Positions 25,649-34,028 of a stretch of DNA of 64,000 nt are shown here, piece after piece. The stretch is from Verrucomicrobiota bacterium (lineage in GTDB: Bacteria; Verrucomicrobiota; Verrucomicrobiia; Limisphaerales; Fontisphaeraceae). Numbering within the stretch: the first letter of the stretch is position 1; every line of letters begins with the position of its first letter. The position numbers and the translations under genes were made by a program. Under the pieces are notes generated by a model. That model saw only the letters and a list, made by a program, of their open reading frames with translations, was not told the DNA's origin and searched no databases. The DNA is taken from the NCBI GenBank assembly GCA_037139415.1, contig JBAXGN010000006.1:16512-80511 (forward strand), read 5' to 3'.

Positions 25649-26610
25649 GCATCACGTATCTGGAGGCGATCCGCAGCGCCATGGCAAAGACTTTGGCGGA
25701 TGATCCGCGGGTTTTTATCTACGGTCAGGATGTCGGCCAGTTGGGTGGCGCATTCAAGGCCACCAAAGGACTTCAAAAAGAGTTTCCCGGGCGGGTGATG
25801 GACGCGCCCATTAGTGAGGATGCCATCTTGGGGTCTGCCATCGGTGCCGCGATTGAGGGGATGCGGCCGATCATCGAGATTCAATTTGCGGATTTTTCCA
25901 CGGTGGCCTTCAACCAGATTGTGAACCAGGCCGCCACGTTGTACTGGCGCACCGGGGTGCCTTGCCCGATTGTGGTGCGGTTGCCCAGCGGTGGCACTTC
26001 CGGCAGTGGTCCGTTTCACAGCCAGAACCTGGAATCCATTTATGCCCATTTTCCCGGGCTGATTGTGATGACCCCCGCCACGGTGGAGGACGCCTACAGC
26101 ATGTTGATTGAGGCGGTGGCTATTGATGATCCGGTGATTTTCTGCGAACACAAGTTTCTCTATTATCATCTAAAGGCGGCCAAACTGCCCACGGAGGCGT
26201 TGCCGGTGGGTAAAGCCCGGATTGCGCGGCCGGGCCGGGATCTTACGCTGGTGACCTTTAGCGCCATGCTGCATGAGGCCCTGGCGGTTGCCGAGGAGTT
26301 TGCCACGGAAGGGACGGAACTGGAAGTGGTGGATCTGCGCACGGTCAAGCCTTTGGACACGGATACGATCATTGCCTCTGTGGCGCGCACGGGGCGGCTG
26401 CTGGTGGTGGGCGAGGGCTGGCCTTGGGGTGGGGTCACCGCCGAGGTCGTGGCCCGGGTCGCCACGGAAGGTTTTGGATTATTGGATGCTCCGCCCCAGC
26501 GACTTACCGCCAAAGATACCCCGGTGCCGTTTCACCCCAACCTTTGGGCGGCGCACCGGCCCACCGCTCGCAGCATCGCCGCCGCTGTTCGTAACTTATT
26601 AAAACTCTAA
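25645..26610 (+). CDS. 2-oxoacid dehydrogenase E1 component, beta subunit
   Basis: A 321-residue partner of the alpha subunit. The transketolase-type pyrimidine-binding domain has the E1beta features MDAPISEDAILGSAIGAAIE and FADFSTVAFNQIVNQAATLY, then GGTSGSGPFHSQNLE and the FYEHK-like site PVIFCEHKFLY. The C-terminal domain (VVDLRTVKPLDTDTI; LLVVGEGWPWGGVTAEV) resembles transketolase C. Together with alpha it forms an alpha2-beta2 E1. The start at 25645 overlaps alpha by 4 bases, and the gene ends 7 bases before E2. Confidence 0.9.
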   Translation: MSITYLEAIRSAMAKTLADDPRVFIYGQDVGQLGGAFKATKGLQKEFPGRVMDAPISEDAILGSAIGAAIEGMRPIIEIQFADFSTVAFNQIVNQAATLYWRTGVPCPIVVRLPSGGTSGSGPFHSQNLESIYAHFPGLIVMTPATVEDAYSMLIEAVAIDDPVIFCEHKFLYYHLKAAKLPTEALPVGKARIARPGRDLTLVTFSAMLHEALAVAEEFATEGTELEVVDLRTVKPLDTDTIIASVARTGRLLVVGEGWPWGGVTAEVVARVATEGFGLLDAPPQRLTAKDTPVPFHPNLWAAHRPTARSIAAAVRNLLKL

Positions 26611-26617
26611 ACGAACC

Positions 26618-27838
26618 ATGCCGCAAATTCCCATTATCATGCCGCAACTGGGCGAGTCCATCGCCGAGGCGACCATCATTCAACTGTTGGTGCCGGCTGG
26701 CGCCGAGGTCGAGATGCACCAGGACGTGCTCGAGGTCGAAACCAGCAAGGCCACCACGACGGTGACCAGCCCCTGCCGGGGACGCATCGTCAAATGGCAG
26801 GTGCAGTTGAACGAGAGTTATCCGGTCGGCGAAACGCTCGGGTATGTGGAGGCCACCCAAGAGGAGATCGCCTCCCAAGGACTCGATAATCCCAAACCGG
26901 AAGTGGAACAGTCGCCGATTGATCATCCCGCTGCCCAAGCCGTTCCAATACCGGCTTTGGATGGCCCCCCAGTTGTGCGCCGTTCGGTGGAACCGCGGAT
27001 CAAGGGATTACCCGTGCCCGCCAGCGCCGTGGGTGCCAGCTACATGTCTCCGCGGCTCAAGGCCCGGATGCAGGAACTGGGATTACACGCGGCGGATATG
27101 GCGGGGATTGCCGGGAGCGGCGCCGGTGGCCGGGTGACGATTGAAGATTTTGAGCGCTACATCGCGCACTTGGAAAAACAGAAGCTGACCGAGGCATCAT
27201 CCATGCGCGTGGCGGTGGCGGATGCCATGCGGCGGAGTTGGACGCGCCCGATCGCCACCGTGGGGGTCATGGCGGAGTTGGATAACTTGTTGGAACACCG
27301 CAAGCGCTTCAACCCGAGGCCCGGCCCGGCTTTGTACGCGCTCCGTGCCCTGGCGCGCGCGCTCTCCGAAGATCGCGCTCCGGCGGGACGCCTGGTGGGC
27401 AGCAAAATCGTGCATCCGCCGGCCATTGACATTGGTTTTGCGGTGGAAGCGGAAGACGGTGTGTTGGTGCCGGTGATTCGCAACGCCGACCGTCAATCGT
27501 TGCGCGAACTTGGGCCGATCTACAATCAGCTCGTGGAGCAGGCACGCAAACGCAGCCTGCCGGTACAGGCCACGGGTGGCTCCGTGGCGACGGTAACCAA
27601 TTTCGGTACCTTTGGCTTGGTTTGGGCAACGCCCATCCCGCTGCCGGAACAAACCTTGGTGTTGGGCTTGGGTGTGGGTCGCAAAATGCCGAAATGGGAT
27701 GAAGCGACCCAACAATTCCTGCCGGCGACCTGTGCCTACTTGACCTTGAGTTTTGACCATCGGGTACTGGATGGCGGAGCGGCGGGGCGGTTGCTTACCC
27801 GCGTGGTTGCCCTGATGGAAGAGCCGGAGCAGTTATAA
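26618..27838 (+). CDS. Dihydrolipoamide acyltransferase (E2)
   Basis: A 406-residue E2 core protein. Residues 1-78 form a lipoyl domain with the lipoylated lysine K44 in EVETSKATTTV. A peripheral-subunit-binding domain is at about 143-178 (SPRLKARMQELGLHAADMAG). The catalytic acyltransferase domain runs from about 185 to 406 and ends with the active-site histidine motif SFDHRVLDGG. It transfers the acyl group from E1 to CoA. One lipoyl domain is typical for branched-chain or actinobacterial-type E2 proteins. The operon ends in an intrinsic terminator shared with rpoD. No lpd (E3) gene lies here. Confidence 0.9.
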   Translation: MPQIPIIMPQLGESIAEATIIQLLVPAGAEVEMHQDVLEVETSKATTTVTSPCRGRIVKWQVQLNESYPVGETLGYVEATQEEIASQGLDNPKPEVEQSPIDHPAAQAVPIPALDGPPVVRRSVEPRIKGLPVPASAVGASYMSPRLKARMQELGLHAADMAGIAGSGAGGRVTIEDFERYIAHLEKQKLTEASSMRVAVADAMRRSWTRPIATVGVMAELDNLLEHRKRFNPRPGPALYALRALARALSEDRAPAGRLVGSKIVHPPAIDIGFAVEAEDGVLVPVIRNADRQSLRELGPIYNQLVEQARKRSLPVQATGGSVATVTNFGTFGLVWATPIPLPEQTLVLGLGVGRKMPKWDEATQQFLPATCAYLTLSFDHRVLDGGAAGRLLTRVVALMEEPEQL

Positions 27839-27870
27839 AAAAACCGGCGGAGTCGCCTCCGCCGGGTCTT
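27837..27870 (+). terminator. Bidirectional intrinsic terminator between E2 and rpoD
   Basis: CCGGCGGAG (27844-27852) and CTCCGCCGG (27857-27865) form a perfect 9-bp stem with a TCGC loop. An A-run lies on its left side, which is a U-run for rpoD transcription on the minus strand, and a short T-containing tail on its right. It sits between the two convergent genes. Confidence 0.85.
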
Positions 27871-27890
27871 AAATTCGGGGTTTTAACCAA

Positions 27891-29861
27891 TCAAGAAGCC
27901 GTCGCTGCTGCTGCTGCCGCTGGAGCCGTCGTAGCCGCAGCTTCGGATGTCTCGATGAAACCCTGCAGTTGGCGCAACCGGGTGGGGTGACGCATCTTGC
28001 GCAACGCTTTGGCTTCGATTTGGCGGATGCGCTCACGAGTGACCTTGAACTGTTTGCCCACTTCTTCCAAGGTGCGTGAATAACCATCTGCCAGGCCAAA
28101 GCGTAATTCCAGAACCTTGCGTTCACGTTCCGTCAGGCTGGTCAACACATCGTTTAATTTGTCCTTCAACAAACTATAGCTGGTCATGTCCGACGGATTC
28201 TCCGCCGCTTTGTCTTCGATGAAATCGCCAAAGTTGGTATCATCGCTGTCGCCGACGGGCGATTGCAGGGAAATGGGCTGTTGCGCCATCTTCAAGACCG
28301 CGCGCACACGCTCCACGGGCATCTGCATTTCATCCGCGATTTCCTCCGGTGTCGCCTCGCGTCCGAAATCCTGCACCAACTGCTTTTGCACGCGCATCAG
28401 CTTGTTGATGGTTTCGATCATGTGTACCGGAATGCGGATCGTGCGCGCCTGATCGGCAATGGAGCGGGTGATGGCCTGGCGAATCCACCAGGTGGCGTAG
28501 GTCGAAAATTTGTAACCGCGGCGGTATTCAAATTTTTCCACGGCTTTCATCAGGCCCATGTTGCCTTCCTGAATGAGATCCAGGAACGACAGGCCCCGGT
28601 TGGTGTATTTTTTCGCGATGGAAATCACCAGCCGCAAGTTCGCCTCGACCATCTCGGTCTTGGCCTGCATGGCTTTGCGCGAGAAGTGCTGCAACTGCTT
28701 GAACGCATCGCTGTATTGGGCCCCATGCATGCGCACCAGTTCTTCCAGCGACTGTATTTTCCGTTGCTCGGATTGAATGATGGCGGCGAATTGCGGATTT
28801 TTTTTCTGCGCTTCAAGCTCGCGAATGGCGCGCCAGCCGCTTTGGAATTTGTCGTGGATGTTTTCCGCTACCTGGGACATCTCTTCAACGACCTTTTGCT
28901 TGTAAAAAAACTTGGGAAACGTGGCTTGCAGCCGGGCATCCGCGCGTTTCAAATCCTTTTGCGTCTTCTCCTGCTTGTTTTTTTGCACGCTGGTCTGCAA
29001 CTCGGCGTATTTATCGTCCACGGTCTGGTCCATGAGGCGCACGGTCTTCACCAGCCGGCGCAAATCCTTGAGGTGGTTTTCGCGGCCTTCAATTTTTTTA
29101 TCCACAATCACCCGGTCAAACCGTTCCTTGGGTGGTTCGGAAATCAATTTTTCTGCCAGCGCGATGTGCTCTTTGCCTGCGAAGCCGAAACTGTAAACGA
29201 CTCGTTTGACTTCGTTTTCGGCGTCCTCGATGCGTTTGGAAATTTCCACTTCCTGCTCGCGGGTCAGCAGCGGCACCTGGCCCATCTGCTTGAGGTACAT
29301 GCGCACCGGGTCGTCCAAAATGTCCAGTCGGCTCTTATCCTCCTCTTCCTCAGGCTCGGGTTGTTTGACCCGGTCCACCTCGGCCTGGTCCACAATTTCA
29401 ATCTCCAAGGTGCGCAGCCGGGTGTAGATGTCATCCAGCTCATCGGGATTCACCACCGATTCCGGGAGCACATCGTTGATATCACCATAGGTGAGGTAAC
29501 CCTGTTCCTGCGCCAGCCGTACCAGTTCCTTGACCTTTTCGGTCAGATCAACGCCGGATTGGCTCTTAAAGTGACTGATATGGGAAGCGTTATCGGCGGT
29601 GGCAAATGTGACCGCGCGGGCGTGCGCTTCGGCCATTTGCTCTTCCGTCATGTGTTCCGCAACCACCGGTTTGCCCTTGGCGTCCAGCAAGACCGCCTTG
29701 GAGACGGCCTTAGGAGCGATTTTGGATGCCACCTTGGGCGCATCCTTTGGGGCGACCGCTTTGGGCGCCTTTTCAGGCGCGGCTTTAGCGGGTTTTGGCG
29801 CGACCACTGGATGTTTCAAATCGGGTTTCTGTGCTAGCTTCTTAGCCTTAGTTTTTACCAT
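27891..29861 (-). CDS. rpoD: RNA polymerase primary sigma factor RpoD
   Basis: A 656-residue sigma-70. The first ~65 residues are a Lys/Ala/Pro-rich tail ([20 protein letters not shown]), followed by a region 1.1-like part ([20 protein letters not shown]) and an acidic stretch. Region 1.2 starts near [20 protein letters not shown]. Region 2 contains [20 protein letters not shown] and the -10-recognising [20 protein letters not shown]. Region 4.2 has [20 protein letters not shown], which reads the -35 box. The protein ends in a poly-Ala/Thr tail. The start at 29861 overlaps the end of a possible small upstream reading frame, so translation may be coupled. Confidence 0.96.
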   Translation of the reverse strand: MVKTKAKKLAQKPDLKHPVVAPKPAKAAPEKAPKAVAPKDAPKVASKIAPKAVSKAVLLDAKGKPVVAEHMTEEQMAEAHARAVTFATADNASHISHFKSQSGVDLTEKVKELVRLAQEQGYLTYGDINDVLPESVVNPDELDDIYTRLRTLEIEIVDQAEVDRVKQPEPEEEEDKSRLDILDDPVRMYLKQMGQVPLLTREQEVEISKRIEDAENEVKRVVYSFGFAGKEHIALAEKLISEPPKERFDRVIVDKKIEGRENHLKDLRRLVKTVRLMDQTVDDKYAELQTSVQKNKQEKTQKDLKRADARLQATFPKFFYKQKVVEEMSQVAENIHDKFQSGWRAIRELEAQKKNPQFAAIIQSEQRKIQSLEELVRMHGAQYSDAFKQLQHFSRKAMQAKTEMVEANLRLVISIAKKYTNRGLSFLDLIQEGNMGLMKAVEKFEYRRGYKFSTYATWWIRQAITRSIADQARTIRIPVHMIETINKLMRVQKQLVQDFGREATPEEIADEMQMPVERVRAVLKMAQQPISLQSPVGDSDDTNFGDFIEDKAAENPSDMTSYSLLKDKLNDVLTSLTERERKVLELRFGLADGYSRTLEEVGKQFKVTRERIRQIEAKALRKMRHPTRLRQLQGFIETSEAAATTAPAAAAAATAS

Positions 29862-30046
29862 ATATCTATCTGATTCTCTACACGTACCGAGTGTTTACAA
29901 AAAGAGCAGAAAACCATGCCACCAGCCCGGTCATAAGTCAACTGGTTATCCCATATTTTTTCGTTGCCGCAAAAATAGGACGGTGCGGGATTTTGCCTTG
30001 CTTGCGGGCTACTTTGGTTAGGCGCGGACCAACGTAAGCGTGTCAC
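29855..30046 (-). CDS. Possible small zinc-ribbon protein upstream of rpoD
   Basis: A 63-codon frame starting at a GTG. The C-terminal half reads [20 protein letters not shown], then [11 protein letters not shown]; the C-G-N ... C-S-F-C arrangement could bind one zinc. Its stop codon overlaps the rpoD start by a few bases, which would couple their translation. No clear Shine-Dalgarno site precedes the GTG, and the first 25 residues look unstructured. I do not recognise it as a known family. Confidence 0.3.
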   Translation of the reverse strand: MTRLRWSAPNQSSPQARQNPAPSYFCGNEKIWDNQLTYDRAGGMVFCSFCKHSVRVENQIDIW

Positions 30047-30353
30047 ACATCAAAGGAGGCACGAAAATGGCATGCATTTGACATCGCTGTGTGTGGGGGG
30101 ATTCATGGGAACACGTACGGTTTTTGGACACCATGAGCAACTACCCAATCAAATTGCGTCCGGAGTTTCAATCCTGGATGAAATCAGTCAGGTCATCTTC
30201 GATTTTGATGCCACCCTCTGCTGGCGGCGGCTTGCCGGCTTCGTTGGCAGCCATAATGCAGATATTGCTGGGCACGGCTGAAAACAAAGTAGTGCCAATG
30301 ATAAAAAAGGTGCTTTACAAGCAGACGATCTTGGGTACTATTTTTGAAAATTT
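30047..30353. other. Intergenic stretch with a strong ribosome-binding site
   Basis: AAAGGAGG at 30053-30060 is followed 6 bases later by an ATG (30067), but that frame stops after four codons (Met-Ala-Cys-Ile). A 78-codon frame starting at the ATG at 30133 (MSNYPIKLRPEFQSWMKSVR) could be a small gene, but it overlaps the next gene and has no ribosome-binding site. It may be a decayed gene or a leader. Confidence 0.3.
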
Positions 30354-30806
30354 ATGCGATCTCGTTTAATTTGGTTGTCAGTGATGGCGGCTTTGGCGGC
30401 GGCCATGACCGGTTGTTCCGGCCCGGAAAAGAAGCTGGGACGCGGGTTGACTAACGCGGGTGAAATCACCCGGTTGGGTGAATTCCGCCGATCCATGGAG
30501 CAGACCGCGCTGTTCAATGGGCCGGAGGCCGCCTATTCCACCGGTGCCATTCGTGGTCTTAACCGCACCTTGGTGCGCACGGGGATCGGGCTTTATGAAA
30601 TCATCACGTTCCCGTTGCCCAGCTATGAACCCACGATGAAGCCATACGCCACTGGAAAATACTCGGTCAATCCGGCGTATCCAGACAGCTTCCGCCCCGG
30701 CTTGATCGAAGATACGACGTTTTCGCCGGATACCTCGCTGGGTTTTGGCGGTGGCGATGTCGTGCCGTTTATTCCTGGCAGCCGGTTCCGGGTGTTTGAC
30801 AACTAA
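30354..30806 (+). CDS. Exosortase-system-associated lipoprotein, TIGR04073-like
   Basis: A 150-residue protein with a lipoprotein-type signal (LSVMAALAAAMTGCSG, cysteine at 21). The mature part has the features of the TIGR04073 family: KKLGRGLTNAGEITRLGEFR, a central hydrophobic-glycine stretch (TLVRTGIGLYEIITFPLPSY) and the final EPTMKPY. This family is found in genomes with exosortase/PEP-CTERM protein sorting and is thought to sit in the cell envelope. Its biochemical role is unknown. A strong intrinsic terminator follows at 30824-30856. Confidence 0.75.
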   Translation: MRSRLIWLSVMAALAAAMTGCSGPEKKLGRGLTNAGEITRLGEFRRSMEQTALFNGPEAAYSTGAIRGLNRTLVRTGIGLYEIITFPLPSYEPTMKPYATGKYSVNPAYPDSFRPGLIEDTTFSPDTSLGFGGGDVVPFIPGSRFRVFDN

Positions 30807-30823
30807 GCAACCCCCTTTTCATG

Positions 30824-30856
30824 GGCGCCAGCGTGGCACGTTGGCGCCTTTTTTAT
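30824..30856 (+). terminator. Intrinsic terminator of the TIGR04073-like gene
   Basis: GGCGCCAGCGT pairs with ACGTTGGCGCC (one G-T pair) around a 3-base loop, followed by TTTTTTATTT. It ends only 4 bases before the ispE start codon, so ispE must be transcribed by read-through or from a promoter within this short region. Confidence 0.85.
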
Positions 30857-30860
30857 TTCC

Positions 30861-31742
30861 ATGCGCGTTTCCCTCGCTTCTCCCTGCAAGGTCAACCTGA
30901 TCTTGAACATCCTCGGCAAGCGGCCGGATGGATTTCATGAACTCGAAACCGTGATGCAACCCGTGCCGCTGCACGATGGCTTGCATTTTGAAACGGCCAG
31001 CCACAGCGTGGCCTTGACCTGCGATCATCCTGACTTGCCCACCGGCCCTGATAATTTGGTGCATCGTGCCGCCACCGCATTTTTGGCTGAGGCGGGCATT
31101 ACCGGGGGCGTGCGCATTCATCTGGAAAAGCGGATTCCCATGGCTGCCGGCCTGGGCGGCGGCAGCGGTAATGCGGCGACCACCCTGCTTGGGTTGAATC
31201 AACTTTTCGGCCAGCCGTTGAAGGCGCAACAACTTCACGCGCTCGCGGCGGCGCTGGGGTCGGATGTGCCCTTCTTTCTCCAAACCAACCCGGCGCTGGC
31301 CACCGGGCGGGGGGAAAAGGTCGAGTCTTTGGAGACTTTTCCGGTACTGAACCAGTTGGCGCTGCTTTTGATTCATCCCGGTTTCGGCATTGCCACCGCT
31401 TGGGCCTATAGGGAGTTGGCACGTTTCCCCGAGGCGCTTCAGGGTCGTCCGGGGCGCGCCCGCCACTTGATTTCGCTCCTGCGCCAGGGGGATTTGCGGG
31501 CGGCCAGCGCCGAATTTTATAATTCCCTGGAAGCTCCCGCTTTGAACAAATACCCGGTGCTGGGCTTATACCAGGAATTCTTGAAAGCGCACGGTGCGGT
31601 GGCCAGTTTGATGTCTGGCAGCGGTTCCACCACGTTTGCCCTGATCCCCACCGTGTCCCAAGCCAGGGAGGTGGAGGATCAGTTCAAAGCCCGGTTTGGC
31701 ACGGCCGGGTGGACGGCGGTGGTGGCGTTGTCCGGCACCTGA
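30861..31742 (+). CDS. ispE: 4-diphosphocytidyl-2-C-methyl-D-erythritol kinase
   Basis: IspE phosphorylates the 2-hydroxyl of CDP-methylerythritol in the non-mevalonate isoprenoid pathway. GHMP-kinase motifs are present: SPCKVNLILNILGKRPDGFH at the N-terminus, the ATP loop MAAGLGGGSGNAATTLLGLN and the C-terminal LMSGSGSTTFAL. The 293 residues are typical. The start is an ATG 4 bases after an intrinsic terminator. A small TPR gene follows after about 50 bases. Confidence 0.94.
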   Translation: MRVSLASPCKVNLILNILGKRPDGFHELETVMQPVPLHDGLHFETASHSVALTCDHPDLPTGPDNLVHRAATAFLAEAGITGGVRIHLEKRIPMAAGLGGGSGNAATTLLGLNQLFGQPLKAQQLHALAAALGSDVPFFLQTNPALATGRGEKVESLETFPVLNQLALLLIHPGFGIATAWAYRELARFPEALQGRPGRARHLISLLRQGDLRAASAEFYNSLEAPALNKYPVLGLYQEFLKAHGAVASLMSGSGSTTFALIPTVSQAREVEDQFKARFGTAGWTAVVALSGT

Positions 31743-31793
31743 ATTTTGGTGGTCTCTCGGTTCCGGTATCGTCCGCCCAATATTTATTTTGCC

Positions 31794-32327
31794 ATGAGTT
31801 GCCCGCCAAACGAGTTAACGGTACCGCCGCCCGATCGTCATTATCTGGATGCCACGGTGGGTTGGCTGATGCTCGGCAATTACCCGGAAGCGTGGGGGGA
31901 ATTTCAACAGATCGCGCCCGGCTTTCGTCAGCATCCCGAGGTGCTCGAAACGGAATGGCGGCTGTTGGCGGCGGAGAAACGCTGGGAAGACAGTCTGCGC
32001 GTTGCCGGGCAGTTGATTCAGCTTTATCCCGCAGACGTCTCCGGTTGGATTGATCGTTCCTTTGCCCTGCATGAACTCAAGCGCACCCGGGATGCCTGGG
32101 AGCACTTGCTGCCGGTGGTGGATCGCTTTCCGAACGAACCCGTCATCCCGTACAACCTGGCCTGCTACGCCTGTCAAATGGGTGATTTTGCGGTGGCCCG
32201 CCGCTGGTTGAAGCGGGCCTTTGAGCTGGAAAAGCAGATGGAGAGCAAGGTGTTTCGTGGCGGGCAGGCGTTGGATGATCCCGATCTCCAGCCATTATGG
32301 AATGAAATTCCGGACCTGTTGGAGTAG
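31794..32327 (+). CDS. Small tetratricopeptide-repeat protein
   Basis: A 177-residue protein starting at the ATG at 31794 (MSCPPNELTVPPPDRHYLDA). It is built of about four helix pairs: YLDATVGWLMLGNYPEAWGE; LLAAEKRWEDSLRVAGQLIQ; GWIDRSFALHELKRTRDAWE; and YNLACYACQMGDFAVARRWL. This is a TPR scaffold with no signal peptide, likely cytosolic. A possible in-frame start 48 bases upstream is less likely. It sits between ispE and gcvT, 75 bases before the latter. Its partner is unknown. Confidence 0.7.
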   Translation: MSCPPNELTVPPPDRHYLDATVGWLMLGNYPEAWGEFQQIAPGFRQHPEVLETEWRLLAAEKRWEDSLRVAGQLIQLYPADVSGWIDRSFALHELKRTRDAWEHLLPVVDRFPNEPVIPYNLACYACQMGDFAVARRWLKRAFELEKQMESKVFRGGQALDDPDLQPLWNEIPDLLE

Positions 32328-32402
32328 GGGCGGATGCGGCGGGTTGGATACGGTGGAATTTTCGCATTGAGTTTTCCGATTTTGGTGGCACTAATTACTT
32401 CC

Positions 32403-33563
32403 ATGTTGAAACGCACACCGTTGTTTGCGGCCCACCAAAAACTGGGGGGCAAGTTAATTGAGTTCGGCGGCTGGGAAATGCCAGTCCAATACACCAGTAT
32501 TATGGACGAGCACCATTGCGTCCGGCGCGCGGCGGGGTTGTTCGATATCAGCCACATGGGCGAAGTGCTTGTCGGGGGGCCCGGAGCGGTGGATTTCCTC
32601 AATGGCGTGTTGACCAATGATCTCCGCAAACTCGAGGTGGGGCAGGGGCAGTACACGCTGATGTGCAACGAGCAGGGTGGCGTGTTGGACGACCTGTATG
32701 CGTATCGGGTGGGCGAACGGGATTATTGCCTGATCGTCAATGCCTCCCGGATTGAAGTGGATGTGGCCTGGTTGGTGGCGCAGTGGGATAAGTTTCCGCG
32801 CCGCGCCATTGTGAAATTGGAGAATGTTTCGGCCAAAGCCGGGGCGGTGGCCGTGCAAGGTCCACGCGTGGCGGAATTTGTGGATGCCTGTTTCCCGGGG
32901 CCCTCCCAGGGTGGCCGGTCCGTGGCCCGCGCCACGGAATTAAAGAAAAACCAAGTCACCCGGTTTGAAAGCCGGGGCATCCCGATCTGGGTCGCACGCA
33001 CGGGATACACCGGGGAGGATGGCTTCGAGGTGTTCACCGCCACTGGATTGATTGAACAAATCTGGAACAAGCTGCTCGAACTGGGCAAGCCGTTCGGCAT
33101 TAAACCGACGGGCCTGGGCGCGCGGGACACGTTGCGCACGGAGATGGGGTATCCGTTGTACGGCCACGAGTTGGACGAACAAACCACCCCGATCGAAGCG
33201 GGTTTGGGCCGGTTCGTCTCGCTCGATAAAGGGGAGTTCATTGGCCGGGCGGTGCTGGCCGGGCAGGTGGCCGGCGGCATCAAGAAACAATGCGTTGCCT
33301 TTCGCATGGTGGACAAGTCGGCGCCGCCGCGCCCGCAATATCCGATCTGGAGCACGGATGGCGCGGCCGCGCCCGTGGGGGTTGTGGTCAGCGGCACGCA
33401 AAGCCCGTCCTTGAATGTCGGCCTCGGCATGGGCTATGTCCCGCCCGCCGTTGCCAAACTGGGCACCCGGATTGATATCGAAATCCGTGGCAAACGGTTT
33501 GCCGCGGAGGTTGCCGCCAAGCCGCTGTATCAACGCCCCCCCGCCGGACTCCCCCATCGTTGA
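32403..33563 (+). CDS. gcvT: Aminomethyltransferase (glycine cleavage T protein)
   Basis: GcvT moves the aminomethyl carbon from lipoylated GcvH to tetrahydrofolate. The start is the ATG at 32403 (MLKRTPLFAAHQKLGGKLIE). The folate-binding N-terminal domain has GGWEMPVQYTSIMDEHHCVR and FDISHMGEVLVGGPGAVDFL; YTGEDGFEVF and GLGARDTLRTEMGYPLYGHE follow, and the C-terminal beta domain ends VGLGMGYVP. The 386 residues are normal in length. gcvH follows after 56 bases. The P protein (gcvP) is not in the window. Confidence 0.94.
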   Translation: MLKRTPLFAAHQKLGGKLIEFGGWEMPVQYTSIMDEHHCVRRAAGLFDISHMGEVLVGGPGAVDFLNGVLTNDLRKLEVGQGQYTLMCNEQGGVLDDLYAYRVGERDYCLIVNASRIEVDVAWLVAQWDKFPRRAIVKLENVSAKAGAVAVQGPRVAEFVDACFPGPSQGGRSVARATELKKNQVTRFESRGIPIWVARTGYTGEDGFEVFTATGLIEQIWNKLLELGKPFGIKPTGLGARDTLRTEMGYPLYGHELDEQTTPIEAGLGRFVSLDKGEFIGRAVLAGQVAGGIKKQCVAFRMVDKSAPPRPQYPIWSTDGAAAPVGVVVSGTQSPSLNVGLGMGYVPPAVAKLGTRIDIEIRGKRFAAEVAAKPLYQRPPAGLPHR

Positions 33564-33619
33564 TCCACCAAGGCACATTTTTAATTAATTATTTAACACT
33601 GTTTCCCATTAACAAAACT

Positions 33620-34006
33620 ATGAGCAGCAAAATTCCCGCCGACCTGAAATACACCAAATCCCACGAATGGGTGCGCGTCAGTGGCGACCTCGCCACGGTG
33701 GGCATCACGGATCACGCGCAACAGGAGTTGACCGATGTGGTGTTCGTGGAACTGCCGGCGGTTGGCCGCACCGTATCCGCAGGCGGCGCCTGTGCGGTCG
33801 TTGAGTCGGTAAAAACCGCCAGCGATATTTATTCGCCGGTCAGTGGCGTGGTGGTGGAAAACAACCCGGAGGTCGTGGGGAATCCAGCCTTGGTGAACAC
33901 CGCGCCCTACGAGGCGGGCTGGTTCTTTAAAGTTAAAATGGCCAAACCGGATGAGGTCAAGGGGCTGATGACCGCGGCCCAATATACGGCTCAGATTGGC
34001 GAATGA
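33620..34006 (+). CDS. gcvH: Glycine cleavage system H protein
   Basis: The lipoyl carrier of the glycine cleavage system. The 128 residues start MSSKIPADLKYTKSHEW at the ATG at 33620. The lipoylated lysine is K65 in VVESVKTASDIYSPVSG, followed by the characteristic NPALVNTAPYEAGWFFKVK. It is downstream of gcvT in the same direction. It converges on an NtrC-type regulator gene 23 bases beyond, with a GC-rich inverted repeat in between. Confidence 0.95.
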   Translation: MSSKIPADLKYTKSHEWVRVSGDLATVGITDHAQQELTDVVFVELPAVGRTVSAGGACAVVESVKTASDIYSPVSGVVVENNPEVVGNPALVNTAPYEAGWFFKVKMAKPDEVKGLMTAAQYTAQIGE

Positions 34007-34028
34007 TCCGGCCGGTGCCGGCCCGCCG

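Noticed and set aside
28263..29837. A 524-codon plus-strand frame opposite rpoD.
   Set aside because: It is the antisense shadow of rpoD; no recognisable domain.
34007..34028. GC-rich inverted repeat GGCCGG/CCGGCC between gcvH and the NtrC-type gene.
   Set aside because: The loop is only about 2-4 bases and no T-run follows, so it is not called as a terminator.
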